Assembly: GCF_031846515.1 (NCBI RefSeq) | Contig: NZ_JAVRHO010000013.1 | Coordinates: forward strand, 66,390 to 130,389 | Direction of reading: 5' to 3' | DNA: 64,000 bases | Source of the DNA: Autumnicola lenta | GTDB lineage: Bacteria > Bacteroidota > Bacteroidia > Flavobacteriales > Flavobacteriaceae | Part shown: one piece after another, positions 53,127-62,176 of the stretch | Numbering within the stretch: position 1 is the first letter of the stretch | How the letters are laid out: each line of letters starts with the position of its first letter | Translations under genes and position numbers: made by a program | The notes under the pieces: model-generated | What the model saw: the letters and a program-made list of their open reading frames with translations, nothing else | What the model was told of the DNA's origin: nothing | Databases searched by the model: none

Positions 53127-54350
53127 CTACTCTTTGGAAGTATATTTATAATACAATTTCCCCAGGGGGAGACTGGTACAACCATGCAACAGAGTAGATA
53201 CAAATACCATTAAGCCAGGGATAACCCAGGCTTCATGAAAGGATGCTTTTTCACTGGAGAGCGTGGCATAATACAAAGCGGCAACTCCTATAGGTCCAAA
53301 CCATCCAAGCATCAGGACATCAGCTCTTTTCCCTTGAAACTGCGGAAGAAAAGGCTTTAACAGGAATATTCCAGGAATTCTGCGAAATAGCAGAATCAAA
53401 ATAACCATCAGGATTCCGCTCCAACCAAGAGATATCCACTCATTTAACGGAATAATTAAGCCAAAAATAAAAAAGGCCGGGATTAAGGTGATTCGTTCCA
53501 TAATTTCCTGAACCCTCTCCTCTTCAATATCTTCATTGCCTGAAATTGACCTGTTAAAACCTAAACCTCCAATAAATACAGCAAGGATACCGTTCATCCC
53601 AAGCAGGTTAAATCCTGAGAGTAAAGCAAAGGCCAAACCCAGGGAGAAAGGCAGTACTGCTTTCGTAGTCATTATTCCTTTATTGTTCGCCTTGTGCATA
53701 ATTTTTCCGGCAATGAGACCTGCCACGAATGCAAGAATCGCGCATAAAACTGTCTCATATAAAAGTGTTTGCGTCAGCCATTTGTTTACCGGAAACGAGG
53801 AATTAGTGAGCAGGAAAAGGGAAAAGAAAACAATGGGAAAGGCAAGGCCATCATTTACACCAGATTCAAAAGAAATAGTCTTCCGAAGCCGGCCCGGCAA
53901 ATTTTTCTCTGCTTTGTTTCCCGACACAATGGTAGAAGCCAAAACGGGATCTGTAGGAGTAATTATCCCGCCCAATAACAGGCATTCTGCAATAGAAAAA
54001 TCTGAAAAAATTAAATACAGGATTCCAGAACTGGAAAGCCACATCAGCAACATTCCCATCACCACTACAATAGACTGAGTTTGTATATTCTTCAAAAAGA
54101 AATTTTTGGGTATACGTAAAGCTGTTGCCATAAGGGCCATTGCAATAGTAAACTCACAGGTCATTTCCAGTACTTTCAGGTTCTCAAAACCATTTAGTTT
54201 TATAAGATCTAGATAATATGGGCCCATGAGCAACCCTGCAATCATTGCCAATAATGGCTCGGTTAGAAATATTTCCTGCATTTTTCTGTAAACCGCGCCC
54301 AGAGAAAGCACAAGAATGCTAACAGTAAAAATTATCAGCATTAAATCCAT
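53127..54350 (-). CDS. CPA1-type Na+/H+ antiporter (NhaP-like)
   Basis: The protein has 407 residues and 11-12 hydrophobic helices. CPA1 ion-site motifs are present: GGIITPTDPVLASTIVSG on one helix and SFESGVNDGLAFPIVFF (the paired Asn-Asp) on the next, with NEWISLGWSG and GWFGPIGVAALYYA later. It exchanges H+ for Na+ or K+ across the inner membrane, useful in a marine setting. The C-terminus is short, without a long regulatory tail. Neighbours are not functionally related. Confidence 0.9.
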   Translation of the reverse strand: MDLMLIIFTVSILVLSLGAVYRKMQEIFLTEPLLAMIAGLLMGPYYLDLIKLNGFENLKVLEMTCEFTIAMALMATALRIPKNFFLKNIQTQSIVVVMGMLLMWLSSSGILYLIFSDFSIAECLLLGGIITPTDPVLASTIVSGNKAEKNLPGRLRKTISFESGVNDGLAFPIVFFSLFLLTNSSFPVNKWLTQTLLYETVLCAILAFVAGLIAGKIMHKANNKGIMTTKAVLPFSLGLAFALLSGFNLLGMNGILAVFIGGLGFNRSISGNEDIEEERVQEIMERITLIPAFFIFGLIIPLNEWISLGWSGILMVILILLFRRIPGIFLLKPFLPQFQGKRADVLMLGWFGPIGVAALYYATLSSEKASFHEAWVIPGLMVFVSTLLHGCTSLPLGKLYYKYTSKE

Positions 54351-54482
54351 AGTAAGTGATTTTTAAACTTTACTGATTGAAGTTAAGAAAATAGAATTAT
54401 CCTTTATGGAAAATGAAGAGAATCGTGATACAGTTCTATGCTTCTCTTTAATCGAAGAATAAGTAACTGGTAATGTCTCTTA

Positions 54483-56549
54483 CTAATCGAGCTTCCCAGA
54501 AAGTTCTTCCTGTGCTAAGTAAAAAACAATCCTGGTTCCCTGTGGCTCTCCTTCTGCGTTTTTTTTATCAATTATCTCATATCTGATGTGTCCTGAATAA
54601 CTTTTATTGTAAAGATCGATTCTCTCCTGTATAATCTGTGTACCCATACTTTTATGAGACTTTCTGGTTGCCTTGGAACTATTCCTGCCCACACCATTAT
54701 CTTCTATATTTATCTTAATGGTGTTTCCTTCAGGAATTATCTCTATGAGAAGCTTCTTTTCTTCTTTTTTACTTGGCAAAAGCCCATGCCAAATTGCATT
54801 TTCTATAAATGGCTGCAGCAACAATGGAGGAATGAGCATTTCGTCAATTCCTGAAGAATCATCACCTATAAATTTATAGGTAAAATCTTTTTCGAAACGG
54901 TTTCCTTCGAGAGTTAGGTAATAACGGGTCAATTTTAATTCTTCAGTTAGTGGCACCATATGCTGCTGTGAGGTCTCGAGCACCATTCTTGTATAGCGAC
55001 TAAAAACCACAAGGTATTTTATGGCTTTAGCGTTTTGGTTACTCTGTATAAGATAAGTTATGGCATTAAGGCTGTTAAACAGGAAATGAGGATTAACCCT
55101 TAAACGGGTAACAAGGATTTCTGCCCGGGCAAGATTACGCTCGTAAATTGCCTTCATTTTTTCTTTTTCTTCCTGTAAAATTCTGGCGCTTGTTTTCTTT
55201 TTTGTCTGGTAATTGCGGTACTGCAGTAAAAAAATAATAAGGATAAAAAAGAGTCCGGTGGCGAGAAGTAACATAAAGATCCTGCGCCTTTCCAGCTGTT
55301 GTTCCTGATTGTCCAATAGCGTTTGCTGCAGCGCGCTGTCTTTCTCTAGCAACTGAATTTGATTCTCTTTCTTTTCTATATCATATTTACGGATAAGAGC
55401 CGCAATTTCCACATTTTGTTCTGAAAGTTTTATACTGTCTTCATAAGCTTTAGCCTCTCTAAAGTATTGTAAGGCTACGGAATGCTCGTTTTGTTCTTCA
55501 TATATTTCTGCCAGCTTATATGAGTTTTGCATAATCAGCCCAAACTGATTTAAATCACTTGCCAGTTGAAGCGAATTCTCATAATATTCCCGTGCCAGGT
55601 TTTGTTCTTCCTGATTTAACCGTACATCTCCCAGACTAACCAATATCTGCGCCTGTCGGTGTTTATCTCCTAATTTTTCAAACCGGCTAAGGGCATCTTC
55701 AAAATATTGAGCAGCTCTTTCAAAGTTTTTCCCCTCGTCCAGATAGGATTTTCCGAAGAACTCATAAGTGATGGCAAGCCCGTATATGTCATTGCGTTCC
55801 TGGTTTATCTTAAGCAGCTCATCCAGGTATTCCCGACCTTTAGTAAATTGACCTTCATTAACGTAATAATCGGCAATAGAAAGATAATTCATGGCCACAC
55901 CAAGGCTATTGTCACGTTTTTCCTCAGCCTCAAGAGATCGTTCAAAATAAGCTAAAGCCTCCTCCTCCCTTCCCTGAATATTTCCCAACGCATTACCAAT
56001 TCCGTTACTGGAAATTGCAATATTTCTCAGGTCGTTTTCTCTTTCTGCAATTTTCAATGCCTTCATGTAATAGGAGATAGACGCATCATATTGTTGATTA
56101 TAACGGCCTGCTACTCCCGCATTGTTAGCAAATATCATTTTGTTGACAGGATCAATATTTTTTTCCTCCACCAGATTATAGGCTTTTATATGCAGTGGCA
56201 TTGCTTCATCATAGTCCTGATGATATCTGTAAAGCAGCCCAAGATTGTCCAAACTGCGGGCATACAATAAAGTATCTCCCAATTTTAATGCCCACTGTAT
56301 GGCATCCTGGGCATAGTTATATTCTTCTTCTTCGTTGTGACTTCTTCTATGAATCTCGCGGCTTAAACTTATGGCATAATCAATTTTCAGCGAATCTTTT
56401 ATTTCTTGCTCCAACACTATTCTAAGACTATCGAGGGCTGATTGTGAAAATCCGAAAGTTGCATTTAAGAAGAGAAACAAACAGACCATTTTCTGCAGGG
56501 AGCTGCAGAAAAAGTTTTTAGTAATATATGTAGAGGAAGTCTCGTTCAA
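54483..56549 (-). CDS. LytS-type sensor histidine kinase with TPR sensor region
   Basis: The protein has 688 residues. A secretion signal near residues 20-36 is followed by eight or so TPR-like repeats (about 40-390; for example YNYAQDAIQWALKLGDTLLYARSLDNLG), one membrane helix (about 425-443, MLLLATGLFFILIIFLL), a coiled coil and a His_kinase/HATPase pair. The phospho-acceptor His lies in NPHFLFNSLNAITY, and the ATP site has PFIENAIWHGLLP and EDNGVGRNS. It is encoded 17 bases after the LytTR regulator, its evident partner. The TPR region probably senses a periplasmic protein. Confidence 0.93.
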   Translation of the reverse strand: MNETSSTYITKNFFCSSLQKMVCLFLFLNATFGFSQSALDSLRIVLEQEIKDSLKIDYAISLSREIHRRSHNEEEEYNYAQDAIQWALKLGDTLLYARSLDNLGLLYRYHQDYDEAMPLHIKAYNLVEEKNIDPVNKMIFANNAGVAGRYNQQYDASISYYMKALKIAERENDLRNIAISSNGIGNALGNIQGREEEALAYFERSLEAEEKRDNSLGVAMNYLSIADYYVNEGQFTKGREYLDELLKINQERNDIYGLAITYEFFGKSYLDEGKNFERAAQYFEDALSRFEKLGDKHRQAQILVSLGDVRLNQEEQNLAREYYENSLQLASDLNQFGLIMQNSYKLAEIYEEQNEHSVALQYFREAKAYEDSIKLSEQNVEIAALIRKYDIEKKENQIQLLEKDSALQQTLLDNQEQQLERRRIFMLLLATGLFFILIIFLLQYRNYQTKKKTSARILQEEKEKMKAIYERNLARAEILVTRLRVNPHFLFNSLNAITYLIQSNQNAKAIKYLVVFSRYTRMVLETSQQHMVPLTEELKLTRYYLTLEGNRFEKDFTYKFIGDDSSGIDEMLIPPLLLQPFIENAIWHGLLPSKKEEKKLLIEIIPEGNTIKINIEDNGVGRNSSKATRKSHKSMGTQIIQERIDLYNKSYSGHIRYEIIDKKNAEGEPQGTRIVFYLAQEELSGKLD

Positions 56550-56566
56550 ATTACTTTATCCTAAGC

Positions 56567-57331
56567 TTAAGCTGTTTTGGTTATTGCATCAAAAAGATTT
56601 GTGATAAGATCCTTTTTACTTTTACTTACAGGAATCGACTTTCCATCCTGCATCACAAGGTAACCGCCATCATTACGATAATATTTTTTCATGTAATTGG
56701 GGTTGATTAGATAGGATTTGTGAATACGGATAAAAAAATATTTATCGAGGAGCTTTTCAAACTCCAGCAGGGTCTTACTTAAAACCAGTTTGCGGTTTTC
56801 TACTGTGAACAGCAACGTATAATTGTTCTGGCTCTGGCAATAGAGAATTTCGTTGGTTTCAATAAATTCATAACCATCAGAAACAGGGACTGCAATTTTA
56901 TTTTTCAGGATCCCTTCCCGCTTCATATAGGTCAACAGTTCATTAATTCTTTCTGAAGAAAGATTTTTCTTCTGCTCCCTCTCCTCTTTCCATTGTAGAA
57001 CAGCTGTTTCAAATTCTGTATCGTCTATAGGCTTTAGTAAGTAATTTACGGCTTTGGCTTTAAAAGCCTGTGCGGCATACTGGCTGTATGCAGTTGTAAA
57101 TATTACATCAAAGGCATCCTTTGGAAGTTGATCCAGCAATTCAAAACCATTCATGCCCGGCATTTCAACATCCAGGAATACCAGATCCGGCCTGGCCTTG
57201 GGCAAAGCTAAAAGCGCATCTTCCGGTTTTGTACCTTTATAAACAATTTCCGCTTCCGGAAATTTGCTTTTTAGATGCAAAACCAGCCCTTCCACACAAT
57301 GTACTTCATCATCTATAATGGCTACTTTCAT
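56567..57331 (-). CDS. LytTR-family response regulator
   Basis: The protein has 254 residues. The receiver domain has the acidic pocket IIDDEVHC, phospho-acceptor Asp54 (LVFLDVEMPG), Thr in VIFTTAYSQYA, and Lys in NYLLKPIDD. The C-terminal LytTR DNA-binding domain starts at about 150 (IAVPVSDGYEFIETNEILYCQSQNNYT) and has RIHKSYLINPNYMKKYYR. It would regulate genes after phosphorylation by the adjacent LytS-type kinase. The target is unknown. The divergent beta-barrel gene is a reasonable candidate. Confidence 0.94.
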   Translation of the reverse strand: MKVAIIDDEVHCVEGLVLHLKSKFPEAEIVYKGTKPEDALLALPKARPDLVFLDVEMPGMNGFELLDQLPKDAFDVIFTTAYSQYAAQAFKAKAVNYLLKPIDDTEFETAVLQWKEEREQKKNLSSERINELLTYMKREGILKNKIAVPVSDGYEFIETNEILYCQSQNNYTLLFTVENRKLVLSKTLLEFEKLLDKYFFIRIHKSYLINPNYMKKYYRNDGGYLVMQDGKSIPVSKSKKDLITNLFDAITKTA

Positions 57332-57656
57332 GATCAGGTTTAACTTTAATGCTCATTCCTAAAGAGATTATAATAAATGTAGCTTTTCTTAATGAACTTA
57401 TAAAAAAATTAGATCTAAAATGCTGTTTTCCATTAGTATAAGTGCCGTTTGACTTAGGGAAAGCTTTTCCCTGCCATTGAGGCTCAAAATCCACCTGAAT
57501 AAAGCAGTTATTCATTTCGCTCATTCATAACCAGCTTATACTCAGTTTCTATTGATAGAAACATAGCTGCATAAGATATTTACACCATTGAATGAATAAC
57601 CCACAACACTTTTTGCGCTAAATGACAAACGAATTTTTAAACTAAAATCTTTTGAC
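57332..57656. other. 325-bp gap between LytTR and beta-barrel genes
   Basis: The gap is A/T-rich and holds a near-perfect AGGGAAAGCTTTTCCCT symmetry at about 57456-57472 and the 18-bp palindrome listed separately. No gene or RNA is seen. Confidence 0.4.
57545..57562. promoter_or_regulatory. Palindromic site before the small beta-barrel gene
   Basis: GTTTCTATTGATAGAAAC has 8-bp exact inverted arms around TG. It lies 95 bases before the ATG of the beta-barrel gene and 214 bases from the divergent LytTR regulator. The symmetry suggests a dimeric regulator. No direct proof exists. Confidence 0.4.
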
Positions 57657-58166
57657 ATGAAAACAAGATTACTTTTTACCGGAGCTTTATTATTTCTCGC
57701 AGGAATCTTTAGCAGTTCTGCACAAACCGAAACCCGCCTGGGTGCCATGGTTGCTTATGGTACCGAGATTGAAAATCCGGGAATTGGCGTAACCGCAGAA
57801 TTTCCAATTCTCGAAGATCTTACCATTGCACCGGGCTTCATTTACTACCTTCCTAAAGACGAATCTGGAATAAGCATTAACTGGTGGGAAATAAACGGTA
57901 ATGCAAATTATTACCTCGTTAACACAGAAAGCCTTGGCTTTTACGGACTCGCAGGATTAAATTATTCCCATGTAGGTGTGGATTACGATGGCAGCGGATT
58001 CGGCGGTGCTTCTATGTCTGTAAGTGACGGCAGATTTGGATTAAATCTTGGTGCCGGTGCTAATTTTAACATTGGGAGCAGTATAACTCCTTTTGCTGAA
58101 GCGAAATATGTAATTATAGATGGCGGACAACTTGTGATTGGCGCAGGAGTGAAGTTTGATTTATAA
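57657..58166 (+). CDS. Small outer-membrane beta-barrel protein
   Basis: The protein has 169 residues with a signal peptide ending SSSAQ (about residue 23) and eight or so amphipathic strands separated by short turns: TRLGAMVAYG, GIGVTAEFPI, LTIAPGFIYYLP, WWEINGNANYYLV, YGLAGLNYSHVG, FGLNLGAGANFN, TPFAEAKYVI and LVIGAGVKFDL. The pattern fits an OmpA-like 8-stranded barrel (outer membrane beta-barrel domain). The function is unknown. It is divergent from the LytTR/LytS pair and has a palindrome upstream. Confidence 0.82.
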   Translation: MKTRLLFTGALLFLAGIFSSSAQTETRLGAMVAYGTEIENPGIGVTAEFPILEDLTIAPGFIYYLPKDESGISINWWEINGNANYYLVNTESLGFYGLAGLNYSHVGVDYDGSGFGGASMSVSDGRFGLNLGAGANFNIGSSITPFAEAKYVIIDGGQLVIGAGVKFDL

Positions 58167-58330
58167 TTCCACTGTACAAGATTTTTAAACCGGCAATTTT
58201 TCAAACCGCAGAAGCGGCAAAGCGTACAAAATGAAAATTGTGTTGAAAAAACAGGGGCTGGAAAATTCACTTTTTCACTAAAAGCCGCCGGAATTGAATC
58301 TTTGATTCTCAACTTCTAAATATTCTGATT

Positions 58331-58684
58331 ATGAAATCCGGAAATACACATGCAGAAACTAAAAATACTGCCACAGATGACAAAACAATGGCCATTGTTG
58401 CTTATTTGACCATCATAGGGCTTATCGTTGCCTTTGTAATGAACAACGAAAAGAAAGATCCCTTTGCTGCATACCACATCAAGCAGTCCTTAGGTCTTTC
58501 TTTGTGCGGAATTGCACTTTTTATTATAGGATTGGTGCCTATTCTAGGATGGATTGCCAGTTTCTTCGGTTCTATCTTCCTGTTGTATTTATGGATAATG
58601 GGACTCATTAATGCCATTAACGGAAAAACACAGCCGGTTCCTTTACTGGGAGATAAATTTGAAGAGTGGTTTCGGAATATTTAA
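58331..58684 (+). CDS. DUF4870 (Tic20-like) membrane protein
   Basis: The protein has 117 residues. A polar N-terminus (about 20 residues) is followed by three hydrophobic helices (about 22-37, 55-75 and 78-98). Typical family features are KTMAIVAYLTIIGLIVAF, KDPFAAYHIKQSLGLSL, the GLVPILGWI turn and WIMGLINAINGKTQPVPLLG near the C-terminus. DUF4870 proteins are related to the chloroplast Tic20 fold, and their bacterial role is unknown. A CAATTATCG motif copy lies 20 bases after its stop. Confidence 0.9.
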   Translation: MKSGNTHAETKNTATDDKTMAIVAYLTIIGLIVAFVMNNEKKDPFAAYHIKQSLGLSLCGIALFIIGLVPILGWIASFFGSIFLLYLWIMGLINAINGKTQPVPLLGDKFEEWFRNI

Positions 58685-58753
58685 AAAATTGGACGTCTAT
58701 CTAAAAATGACAATTATCGTCCTTCAGAAAACACTAACTACAAAAATTAAATT

Positions 58754-59074
58754 ATGAAAATTTATTCTAAAATTTTACCACTTATTTTATGTATAACGCT
58801 TTTCAGCTTCTCATCCTGCTCCGGAGATGACGACGCCGGTACTGATGATAGCATAGCCGGATGTAATGATTTCCAGTCAGAATGGGAAGATGTTGTAAAT
58901 GCCTTAAATGCTTATTCCCAGGCTCCAAGCTCTCAGACCTGTGAAGTTTATAAAGAAGCAATGACCGATTTCTACCAGGAATTCGAAGATTGCCAGTATT
59001 GGGGAAATCAATATGAGGAAGATATTAATCAAGTACAGGCGATGGACTGTAGCGAAGTGTCATCTGACACCTAA
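58754..59074 (+). CDS. Small cysteine-containing lipoprotein, unknown
   Basis: The protein has 106 residues with lipobox FSSC (Cys22) and a following acidic spacer (SGDDDAGTDD). Four more cysteines at about 35, 62, 78 and 98 could form two disulfides in the periplasm. The mature part is helical and acidic. No family is recognised. It may share a transcript with the DUF4870 gene 69 bases upstream and ends before a strong hairpin. Confidence 0.65.
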   Translation: MKIYSKILPLILCITLFSFSSCSGDDDAGTDDSIAGCNDFQSEWEDVVNALNAYSQAPSSQTCEVYKEAMTDFYQEFEDCQYWGNQYEEDINQVQAMDCSEVSSDT

Positions 59075-59140
59075 AAATCTTCCTGAAAGAAATAACAAAG
59101 ATTAGATTTAAAATCGTGTGGGGACAGGTTTTAATTCTAA

Positions 59141-59172
59141 AATGAATGGACGTGTAAAAGCGTCCATTCATT
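59141..59172. terminator. Bidirectional hairpin between convergent genes
   Basis: AATGAATGGACG (59141-59152) and CGTCCATTCATT (59161-59172) form a perfect 12-bp stem with an 8-nt loop. T runs are short on both sides, so it probably works as a shared terminator for the two facing lipoprotein genes. Confidence 0.65.
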
Positions 59173-59194
59173 ATTTATGCTTCAGCAAAACCCG

Positions 59195-60217
59195 TTAAAG
59201 CTCTCTTACAGCAACAATACTTATGAGAGAAGAAAGTTCGTCTGCATTATGTAATTTTATTAATTCCTGATCACCTGTTGAAGGATTGTACTTTAAAAGA
59301 TTTTTGGAATTATTTGCTCCTACAAGTTCTACAAACTCTTCCCCCTCTTCATTATAAAAAGTTTTATGAGCAAAATTTAAGGAAGATATCCGTGGAACTT
59401 CAGATACTTCTGTTACTGTTCCTGCCTCTATATTGTAGATTACCGGTCTCACTTCTGCCATATAAGAAGAGTTGGCTACAGGTGAAAATCCAAACAATGC
59501 TGTTGTACCACCGCTGTTCCCTATATTCGTGACACCAGTCGCGATACCCTGTAGCGGAAGAACCTTAACAGAATTTTGATTAAGTTCAATTTCTAATAAA
59601 TCAGCTTCTGTAACTCTTTCTGTTTTTGAAGCTACCACATATAGTTTTTGTCCTATCAGGCTTGTGGAAAATATATTCTCATATCCTTTTGTACTCAGGT
59701 CGATATCACGGGTAGTTATTTGAAAATTTTCCGGGTTTATACGTACCACCATAATTGGTTTCTGGTGGTTACTCTGCTCCATATTTTCTCTGGTGATCCC
59801 GACAAGATTTTGATTTTCTTCATCCCAGTCCAAAGATAATAATGCTGTATTGTCGCCAAATTGCTCCGGATAATCAAGTATGGCAGAACGGGTTTGACCA
59901 GATCGTTTATCCCATGCATATATAATCCCCCTGGGAGGATCAAAACGGTGTTCATATATAAAAATTTCAGAATCTGAAGAGGTCACCGCATTAAACATAG
60001 TATTAAATTCAATACCGGGAACGTTACCCATTTCTACAACTTTTCCGCTATTATCGCCAATTGTGAATAAGGTTCCGTCGTTTCTTAAAGCAAGATAACT
60101 ATAGGTGTCCGCAATTTCAGAACCCTCTGTTTCTTCAGGAGATTCATCTTCTGAGCATGAGAAAAAGGAGGCTAATAGGACCATTATCAGCAATGGCCTG
60201 AGAGATTTTAATAACAT
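59195..60217 (-). CDS. Lipoprotein with repetitive beta (propeller-like) structure, unknown
   Basis: From the ATG at 60217 the protein has 340 residues with a good lipoprotein signal (MLLKSLRPLLIMVLLASFFSC). The ORF can be extended 29 codons upstream but that adds only a polar leader. The mature part has regularly spaced strands such as YSYLALRNDGTLFTIGDN, SEIFIYEHRFD, NLVGITREN and QKLYVVASKTE, which fits a beta-propeller. No catalytic motif is seen. The function is unknown. It faces the small Cys lipoprotein gene. Confidence 0.7.
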   Translation of the reverse strand: MLLKSLRPLLIMVLLASFFSCSEDESPEETEGSEIADTYSYLALRNDGTLFTIGDNSGKVVEMGNVPGIEFNTMFNAVTSSDSEIFIYEHRFDPPRGIIYAWDKRSGQTRSAILDYPEQFGDNTALLSLDWDEENQNLVGITRENMEQSNHQKPIMVVRINPENFQITTRDIDLSTKGYENIFSTSLIGQKLYVVASKTERVTEADLLEIELNQNSVKVLPLQGIATGVTNIGNSGGTTALFGFSPVANSSYMAEVRPVIYNIEAGTVTEVSEVPRISSLNFAHKTFYNEEGEEFVELVGANNSKNLLKYNPSTGDQELIKLHNADELSSLISIVAVREL

Positions 60218-60424
60218 ACTATTACTTTTTTGAGAGGATGAAAGTAAATATTTCCGGGTTATTTCACTAACAAATAAATGACAAAAAATATTGTCTGAAT
60301 ACAATGTTTTGAATCCTGGACAATGATGTTTTCTACCGAAAAAATTGAGTGAATTTACTCCTATAAATAGACCTGATTTTATCAGAATTAAAGAATTACA
60401 TTTATAAGATTAATCCCGTGCGTA

Positions 60425-61735
60425 ATGTCAAAATTTTTACAACGTGTACTTCTGATATGTTTCACAGGTAGCCTTCTCGTCTTAGCGGGATGGAGCAGCT
60501 TGCAGGTCTATAGATATTCTTCGGAAGCTGCCGAAATCAAAAAGGACTACAGCGAACTTAACAGCATTACCCACGGAATTTTATCTGTAAATATCTGGAG
60601 GGATCATTTAACCAATATGGTCCTGAACCGTATTGACGAATTTGAGTTCACCCCCGAACAGGAAGATACCCTGGTTCTTCAGGTGGAAAATATTCTTACC
60701 GCCGGGATCGACAAAGGAGACAGCTTAATGAACCTGAAGCAAAAGACCTTAAAAGGAAAACTAAGAAAATTTGCGGTAAGAACGTTGGTTCCCGAGGAAA
60801 AGATAAGGGCATTAGTACCTATGTTTGCCCAGACCATTGTTGATGAAATACAGAAACCGGAGAACAAGGAAGCGCTAAAGTTTGTTATTAAAAGTAAGCT
60901 TCAGGAGTATAGTGATCTTACTCATGACAATTCTGAAGCTGCCGTCCAACGATTAGAAGCCCTTTTCAATAAATACGAGGTAGCAGACCTGAAAGGTTTT
61001 AACGAAAAAACTTCAGGAGAACTTATAAAGCTGGAAGAGCAAACCTACTTTCATACCTATATCCTGCTTGGCGTAATTATGGCTTTCCTCCTGCTCTGGT
61101 GGCTACTCAGAAATCAGAAACCGCTACATACCCCACTGTTTATAGTTTCTGTACTGGTATCCCTCGTGGCGCTTTTTTCAGGTATTACAGCACCTATGAT
61201 TGAAATAGATGCTCGTTTTCAACAAGTGAATTTCCAGCTGATAGGCGAACATATCGTTTTTAATGATCAGGTGATTTTCTTCCAAAGTAAAAGTATCCTG
61301 CAGGTTATCGATATTTTATTTGCTGCTGGAAAAGTGGATTCATTTCTTGTAGGAATCCTGATTCTTGTTTTCAGCATTGTTTTTCCTGTTGCCAAACTCA
61401 TTTCCACTCAAATCTACCTGGCCGGAAATGAAAAATTAAGGAAAAATAAAATTCTCAAATTCTTTGCTTTTAAATCGGGAAAATGGAGCATGGCAGACGT
61501 CTATGTGATCGCTATATTTATGGCTTATATCGGTTTCCAGGGAATCCTGGATCACCAGCTTTCCAACGTGAATAGGGAAACAGAATCGCTTGTAAGCATT
61601 TCGACCAATAAAACATCCCTGCAACCGGGATTTATCATTTTTATTGGCTTTGTACTTTTCAGTTTAGTCCTGTCTACTATTTTGAAAAAAATAACTGCTT
61701 TGCATAACAACAAAAAGCTCCCACAACCTCTTTAA
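60425..61735 (+). CDS. PqiA-like membrane protein with large N-terminal periplasmic part
   Basis: The protein has 436 residues. A membrane helix near residues 7-27 is followed by about 180 residues of charged helical sequence, probably periplasmic, and then by a four-helix membrane domain (about 210-430) that resembles paraquat-inducible protein A: SLVALFSGITAPMIEID, FLVGILILVFSIVFPVAKLIS and WSMADVYVIAIFMAYIGF. The zinc-type CxxC pairs of E. coli PqiA are absent. PqiA proteins take part in membrane stress and lipid transport with MCE proteins, but no MCE gene is adjacent. Confidence 0.78.
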   Translation: MSKFLQRVLLICFTGSLLVLAGWSSLQVYRYSSEAAEIKKDYSELNSITHGILSVNIWRDHLTNMVLNRIDEFEFTPEQEDTLVLQVENILTAGIDKGDSLMNLKQKTLKGKLRKFAVRTLVPEEKIRALVPMFAQTIVDEIQKPENKEALKFVIKSKLQEYSDLTHDNSEAAVQRLEALFNKYEVADLKGFNEKTSGELIKLEEQTYFHTYILLGVIMAFLLLWWLLRNQKPLHTPLFIVSVLVSLVALFSGITAPMIEIDARFQQVNFQLIGEHIVFNDQVIFFQSKSILQVIDILFAAGKVDSFLVGILILVFSIVFPVAKLISTQIYLAGNEKLRKNKILKFFAFKSGKWSMADVYVIAIFMAYIGFQGILDHQLSNVNRETESLVSISTNKTSLQPGFIIFIGFVLFSLVLSTILKKITALHNNKKLPQPL

Positions 61736-61773
61736 ATCATACATCTCCTTAGAGAGTCCGTCAGAACGCAAAA

Positions 61774-61798
61774 ACCTGAAGTTTTAGAAATTTCAGGT
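61774..61798. terminator. Hairpin between PqiA-like and cupin genes
   Basis: ACCTGAA (61774-61780) and TTCAGGT (61792-61798) form a 7-bp stem with an 11-nt loop, placed between the two convergent stops. No long T run follows, so the call is moderate. Confidence 0.45.
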
Positions 61799-61828
61799 CA
61801 TAGACGCACCAGTATTTTAATCTTTCAT

Positions 61829-62176
61829 TTAAGAAGATTTTCTAGCTACGTCTTTCACTCTTTCGGCAGTATCAGATTTGGAAAGGGTTAGCCTAATTGT
61901 GCTATCTGCTTCGGCTTTTAGATCATGCGGAACGTTTCCTTCCAATTGTATAAGGTCGCCCTTTACAAGATTATGAAGATTGCCCTTTACCCCAAAAGTA
62001 ATTTCTCCCTCAAAGATCTCCACTACAATAGGAAAAGGAGTTTTATGCTCTTTCATTACCTGCCCTTTTTTCATGGCAATCCTAATTTCCCTGCTGCTAT
62101 CGGTATCCATTAATACTATTACCGCAGGTTTGCTTTCGTTGTATTCAAGGCTTTTTGTTAGTGATGCAGTTTTCAT
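61829..62176 (-). CDS. Small cupin-domain protein
   Basis: The protein has 115 residues and matches a single RmlC-like cupin fold. Motif 1 is roughly GQVMKEHKTPFPIVVEIFEGEITF and motif 2 GDLIQLEGNVPHDLKAEAD. Only some of the usual metal ligands are kept (His in KEHK, Glu in EIFEGE, His in VPHDL), so metal binding is possible. The role is unknown, and such stand-alone cupins are often found near redox or stress genes. It is divergent from the CheB gene, with a 564-bp gap between them. Confidence 0.8.
   Translation of the reverse strand: MKTASLTKSLEYNESKPAVIVLMDTDSSREIRIAMKKGQVMKEHKTPFPIVVEIFEGEITFGVKGNLHNLVKGDLIQLEGNVPHDLKAEADSTIRLTLSKSDTAERVKDVARKSS

Noticed and set aside
53536..54078. A 180-codon plus-strand ORF inside the antiporter gene
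   Set aside because: It is antisense to membrane helices that match CPA1. Its composition is unusual (Lys/Pro/Arg-rich) and no motif is seen.
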